This document shows positions 60,577-64,000 of a stretch of 64,000 bases of DNA, in pieces. Each line of letters starts with the position of its first letter. Position 1 is the stretch's first letter. The stretch comes from Ruegeria sp. YS9. GTDB taxonomy: Bacteria > Pseudomonadota > Alphaproteobacteria > Rhodobacterales > Rhodobacteraceae. The DNA is taken from contig NZ_CP102409.1 in NCBI RefSeq assembly GCF_024628725.1, positions 2,389,001-2,453,000 on the forward strand. The letters are read 5' to 3'. The notes beneath the pieces were generated by a model that worked only from the letters and a program-made list of their open reading frames with translations, searched no databases and was not told the DNA's origin. Made by a program: the position numbers and the translations under genes.

Positions 60577-62115
60577 TCAAGCGAAGGTCGCGGCGTATTC
60601 GTCGATCGCTGCCTTAAGCTTGTCTGCCGCGTCACCCTTGATCTTGGGATCTTCGTCGGTGATCCACTGAAGCAGGTCAGCATGCTTGCCACGCAGATGC
60701 GCCAGCAGGCCGGCCTCGTAGCGGCCCACATCCGAAACGTCGATCTTGTCGAGATAGCCGTTGGTGCCAGCGAAGATCACGCAGACGATTTCCGCGTTGG
60801 TCAGCGGCGAATACTGCGGCTGCTTCATCAGCTCGGTCAGGCGTGCACCACGGTTCAGCAGTTGCTGGGTGGCGGCGTCGAGGTCGGAACCAAACTGCGC
60901 AAAGGCAGCCATTTCGCGGTACTGAGCCAGCTCCAGCTTGACCGGACCGGCAACCGATTTCATCGCGTTGGTCTGAGCCGACGAACCCACACGCGAAACC
61001 GACAGACCGGTGTTCACGGCAGGACGGATGCCCTGATAGAACAGTTCGGTTTCCAGGAAGATCTGGCCGTCGGTGATCGAGATCACGTTGGTCGGAATAA
61101 AGGCCGAAACGTCACCACCCTGGGTTTCGATGACCGGCAGAGCGGTCAGCGAGCCCGCGCCGAAATCTTCGTTCAGCTTCGCCGAACGTTCCAGCAGACG
61201 CGAGTGGAGGTAGAAAACGTCACCCGGGTACGCTTCACGGCCCGGCGGGCGGCGCAGCAGCAGCGACATCTGACGATACGAAACAGCCTGCTTCGACAGG
61301 TCATCATAGATGATCAGCGCATGGCGGCCGTTGTCACGGAAGTATTCCGCCATCGCAGTTGCGGCGTAGGGTGCCAGGAACTGCATCGGTGCCGGGTCCG
61401 AAGCGGTCGCAGCAACGACGATCGAGTATTCGATGGCGCCGGATTCTTCCAGTTTCTTCACCAGCTGCGCAACGGTCGAGCGCTTTTGACCGATCGCTAC
61501 GTAAACGCAGTACAGTTTCTTCGACTCGTCGTCGCCGGCTGCGTCGTTATAGCTTTTCTGGTTCAGGATGGTGTCCAGAGCAACGGCGGTTTTACCGGTC
61601 TGACGGTCACCAATGATCAGCTCACGCTGGCCACGGCCGATCGGGATCATCGCGTCAACCGATTTCAGGCCGGTTGCCATCGGCTCGTGAACCGATTTAC
61701 GCGGGATGATGCCGGGGGCTTTTACGTCTGCAACGCCACGCTTGGTTGCGTTGATCGGGCCTTTGCCGTCCAGCGGGTTGCCCAGACCGTCCACAACGCG
61801 GCCCAGCAGCTCGTCGCCGATCGGAACGTCCACGATCGAGTTGGTGCGCTTGACGGTGTCACCTTCTTTGATGTCACGGTCGGAACCGAAGATAACGACA
61901 CCGACGTTGTCGCTTTCCAGGTTCAGCGCCATGCCCATGATGCCGCCGGGAAATTCGACCATCTCACCGGCTTGCACATTGTCCAGACCGTATACACGGG
62001 CAATCCCGTCACCGACGCTCAGCACGCGACCGATCTCGGCCACTTCGGCTTCCTGACCAAAATTCTTGATCTGGTCCTTCAGGATTGCAGAAATCTCTGC
62101 AGCTTGGATTCCCAT
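60577..62115 (-). CDS. atpA: F1-ATP synthase alpha subunit
   Basis: This 512-residue subunit has the Walker [12 protein letters not shown] near 169 and the arginine finger in [12 protein letters not shown] near residue 370. It is the non-catalytic regulatory partner of beta. Its ATG directly abuts the atpH stop codon. Length is standard. Confidence 0.98.
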   Translation of the reverse strand: MGIQAAEISAILKDQIKNFGQEAEVAEIGRVLSVGDGIARVYGLDNVQAGEMVEFPGGIMGMALNLESDNVGVVIFGSDRDIKEGDTVKRTNSIVDVPIGDELLGRVVDGLGNPLDGKGPINATKRGVADVKAPGIIPRKSVHEPMATGLKSVDAMIPIGRGQRELIIGDRQTGKTAVALDTILNQKSYNDAAGDDESKKLYCVYVAIGQKRSTVAQLVKKLEESGAIEYSIVVAATASDPAPMQFLAPYAATAMAEYFRDNGRHALIIYDDLSKQAVSYRQMSLLLRRPPGREAYPGDVFYLHSRLLERSAKLNEDFGAGSLTALPVIETQGGDVSAFIPTNVISITDGQIFLETELFYQGIRPAVNTGLSVSRVGSSAQTNAMKSVAGPVKLELAQYREMAAFAQFGSDLDAATQQLLNRGARLTELMKQPQYSPLTNAEIVCVIFAGTNGYLDKIDVSDVGRYEAGLLAHLRGKHADLLQWITDEDPKIKGDAADKLKAAIDEYAATFA

Positions 62116-62676
62116 TTATCCGACCTCTTTCATTGCATTCTGTAGGGAGTTCAGCTTCGAACGGATCGAACTGTCGATCATTTTCGAGCCCACTTTAACG
62201 ACAAGACCGCCGATGAGGCTTTCATCCACGGTCGCATTGATTGTCACCGTCTTGCCCACGCGCTCGGACAGTGTCTTGGACAGTTTTTCCATCTGGGTCT
62301 TGGTCAGCGCCTTGGCCGAGGCGACCTCGGCGGTCACTTCGCCGCGCTCTTCGGCCAGCATGTCGCGCAGAACCTTCAGCAATTGCGGCAAGACGAACAG
62401 GCGACGCTTCTGCGCCATCAGACCCAGTGTGTTGCGCAGGATGGGGTTCAGACCCATCTTGTCTGCGATCGCAGTGATCGCGCCTTCCTGTTCAGCGCGG
62501 GAAACCAGCGGCGAGGCGATCAGGTCGCGCAGCTCTGCACTGTCGTCCAGCGCTGCTGCCAGATCATTGATGCCGGATTCCAGACCTGCAAGGTCGTTGT
62601 TCTCTTTTGCGATCTCGAAGATCGCGGTGGCATAGCGCTCGGCGATGCCAGTGGAAATCGAAGCTGGTTCGGACAC
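62116..62676 (-). CDS. atpH: F1-ATP synthase delta subunit
   Basis: This 186-residue protein is helical and ends SKMIDSSIRSKLNSLQNAMKE-like, the OSCP/delta signature. It links F1 to the peripheral stalk. The start is a GTG at 62676 with GGAAGG seven bases before; six bases upstream another GTG would work as well. It heads atpHAGDC; the Fo genes are elsewhere. Confidence 0.93.
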   Translation of the reverse strand: MSEPASISTGIAERYATAIFEIAKENNDLAGLESGINDLAAALDDSAELRDLIASPLVSRAEQEGAITAIADKMGLNPILRNTLGLMAQKRRLFVLPQLLKVLRDMLAEERGEVTAEVASAKALTKTQMEKLSKTLSERVGKTVTINATVDESLIGGLVVKVGSKMIDSSIRSKLNSLQNAMKEVG

Positions 62677-62742
62677 GTCCACCCTTCCGATATTTTGGGC
62701 CCCGAATTCGCGTGCGGCAGCTACCCCGGGGGCGTGAAGAAA

Positions 62743-62763
62743 CCCCGTCCTTGAAGGGCGGGG
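62743..62763 (-). promoter_or_regulatory. leader hairpin of the atp operon
   Basis: CCCCGTCC-TTGAA-GGGCGGGG forms an 8-bp stem with one G-T pair, lying in the predicted transcript leader about 67 bases before atpH; TTTCTTC follows it on the minus strand. It could attenuate or stabilise the message. Confidence 0.45.
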
Positions 62764-62778
62764 ATCAAAATCACCGGG

Positions 62779-62807
62779 GATGTAGCAGAGCCGAACCAAC
62801 CAAGCAA
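62779..62807 (-). promoter_or_regulatory. atp operon promoter candidate
   Basis: Minus-strand TTGCTT (62807-62802), 17 bases and TACATC (62784-62779). The remaining gap up to 62978 is A+T-rich and shows no gene. Confidence 0.55.
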
Positions 62808-62978
62808 TACGCTATAGCGGTAACAGAATTATCCACAAATTGTTATTTTTCATGAACTTACGGCAAGTGCGACGGTTTGAACACATTGGCCCAGTTGAAA
62901 AATGTTACGAATATGCAGGTTTTTGCGATTCCTGTGACTTTTTTTCCTCTGTTTTTCACATGGAAATGCCCGGGTTTG

Positions 62979-63713
62979 TCAGGCGGGCTTCAGCAAGCCG
63001 TCAAGCGCCTTGATCGGCTTTTTGACCGCATCCTTGGTCACGCTGCCGCTTGGCGGGCGTATATGTTTGCTGACTTCGACCATCAGCACCCCGCCCGCCA
63101 TCACCGTCGGAATCCGCTGGCCGGTCTTTTCGATCAGATTGCCGGATTTCAACCAGAAACGCCGGAATGACGGAGGCATGTACAAGGCCGAGCAATGCAC
63201 CTCGGGCAGGAAGTGATGCGCCTTGAGCTGGTTTTCCAGCTGAGTTGCAGAATACGGACGTCCGAACCCGAACGGGGTCTTGTCCGACCGTGACCACAGG
63301 CCCGCCCGGTTGGGTACGATGAAGACGGCCCGGCCACCGGGGCCCAGCACGCGCCAGCATTCGTCAAGCAACTGGTTTGGCCGTTCCGACGTTTCCAGCC
63401 CATGCATCACCACAAGCTTGTCCACGTGGCCGGTCTCGATCGGCCAGAGGGTTTCTTCGGTCAGGACCGAAACGTTGGGCATACCTGCCGGCCAGGGCAT
63501 CACGCCCTGTGGTCCCGGCATCAGCCCGATGACCCGGCGCGCATCCGACAGGTAAGGGCGCAGCAAAGGGACCGCGAAACCGAATCCCGCCACTGTCTGG
63601 CCCTTTGCTTCGGGCCAAAGCTCGATCAGACGCCCGCGAATAGCCGCCTGCGCCGCACGACCCAGTGTGCTGCGGTAATAGAAGTTCCTCAGATCCTGTA
63701 CATCAAGATGCAT
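62979..63713 (-). CDS. class I SAM-dependent methyltransferase-like protein
   Basis: This 244-residue protein has a methyltransferase fold: glycine motif [15 protein letters not shown] near 42-56, which is weaker than the usual ExGxGxG, and [20 protein letters not shown] / [12 protein letters not shown] near 110-140. The substrate is unknown; it may bind SAM poorly. ATG 63713 is preferred; an ATG at 63722 is also possible. It is divergent from gloB, a pairing often seen in this lineage. Confidence 0.82.
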   Translation of the reverse strand: MHLDVQDLRNFYYRSTLGRAAQAAIRGRLIELWPEAKGQTVAGFGFAVPLLRPYLSDARRVIGLMPGPQGVMPWPAGMPNVSVLTEETLWPIETGHVDKLVVMHGLETSERPNQLLDECWRVLGPGGRAVFIVPNRAGLWSRSDKTPFGFGRPYSATQLENQLKAHHFLPEVHCSALYMPPSFRRFWLKSGNLIEKTGQRIPTVMAGGVLMVEVSKHIRPPSGSVTKDAVKKPIKALDGLLKPA

Positions 63714-63774
63714 TGCGGACATCCGGTCAATCGGCTTAGCTGGGCGCAGTCTAGCAATGAAAGGGCAAAAAGCC

Positions 63775-64000
63775 ATGCCTCTTGAAATCGTTACAATCCC
63801 GTGCCTGAGCGACAATTACGCCTTTCTGGCGCATGACGCCGTCACTGGCCAGACCGCCCTGATCGACGCACCCGAGGCCGGACCGATCCTGAAAGCGCTG
63901 GATGACAGGGGGTGGTCACTGTCACATGTTCTGTTGACCCATCATCACTGGGATCACGTGGACGGGCTGGCGGAAATATTGGCCAAACAGCCGGCAAAGG
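63775..64000 (+). CDS. gloB: hydroxyacylglutathione hydrolase (partial, C-terminus off the window)
   Basis: The first 75 residues are present. They start [20 protein letters not shown] and contain the metallo-beta-lactamase motif [10 protein letters not shown] at 55-64, with His56, His58, Asp60 and His61 as metal ligands. It hydrolyses S-lactoylglutathione in the methylglyoxal pathway. The rest lies beyond the window edge. Confidence 0.93.
   Translation, partial: MPLEIVTIPCLSDNYAFLAHDAVTGQTALIDAPEAGPILKALDDRGWSLSHVLLTHHHWDHVDGLAEILAKQPAK

Overview
The window reads as chromosomal DNA of a marine alphaproteobacterium of the Rhodobacteraceae (Roseobacter group, Ruegeria-like). The reasons are high G+C, many ATGA stop/start overlaps, an F1-only ATP synthase cluster (atpHAGDC) without the Fo genes, paired DUF1150/Hsp20 and DUF1467/methylmalonyl-CoA epimerase genes, a fused sulfate adenylyltransferase/APS kinase, a Hint-domain protein, and a DUF465 gene before purE. 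This assignment rests on gene content and order recognised by eye, not on a search. No rRNA, tRNA, CRISPR array, prophage or intact insertion sequence was seen.

Layout: 1-4.2 kb holds a partial M48 lipoprotein peptidase, small conserved proteins, a nitroreductase and EI24 membrane protein pair, DUF1467 with methylmalonyl-CoA epimerase, and a response regulator with a CtrA-like box. 4.2-8.5 kb is a minus-strand run pabB-pabC-CPBP protease-aspS. 8.6-12.2 kb is carB and a 24-residue lipopeptide. 12.3-16.9 kb is a marR-adaptor-RND permease operon whose promoter spacer contains a palindrome. 17-24 kb holds a KAS III-like enzyme, a GT-C membrane protein, a helix-turn-helix protein, thymidine kinase, a hydroxyacid dehydrogenase, a CsaA-like protein, proC and a YbjN protein. 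24.4-29.7 kb holds ubiK, the overlapping lgt-midA-pgeF run, a tiny Arg-rich protein, a degenerate Hint protein and an Lrp regulator.

29.8-34.6 kb holds trxB, a membrane/[2Fe-2S]/adenylate cyclase fusion (the most unusual protein here) and sat-cysC. 35-39.4 kb has PhzF, DUF1150, Hsp20, DUF465, and purE and purK with a ProC-like gene between them. 39.5-44.6 kb has a PhnM-like amidohydrolase, a lipase-like hydrolase, an EamA exporter and groESL under a CIRCE-controlled promoter. 44.7-50 kb has a DUF2161 nuclease-fold protein, a TraB/GumN protein, Mn-pyrophosphatase, an A+T-rich orphan, a HAD phosphatase and a MaoC hydratase. 50-51.5 kb is a MetF-type reductase with a cysteine-rich MTHFR_C partner. 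51.8-57.7 kb has ribF, ycgN, threonine aldolase, a hydrolase/isomerase pair, prs, rpiB and an H-type lectin. 57.8-64 kb is atpHAGDC, a methyltransferase and the start of gloB.

Functionally the window is mostly core metabolism: nucleotides (carB, purE, purK, prs, tdk), cofactors (pabB/C, ribF, ubiK), one-carbon metabolism, energy, and protein and envelope maintenance. No defence island or other obvious new multi-gene system is visible. The best leads are single genes or gene pairs: the redox-type cyclase, the two-gene MTHFR, the degenerate Hint protein, the A+T-rich orphan, and several well-formed regulatory sites.
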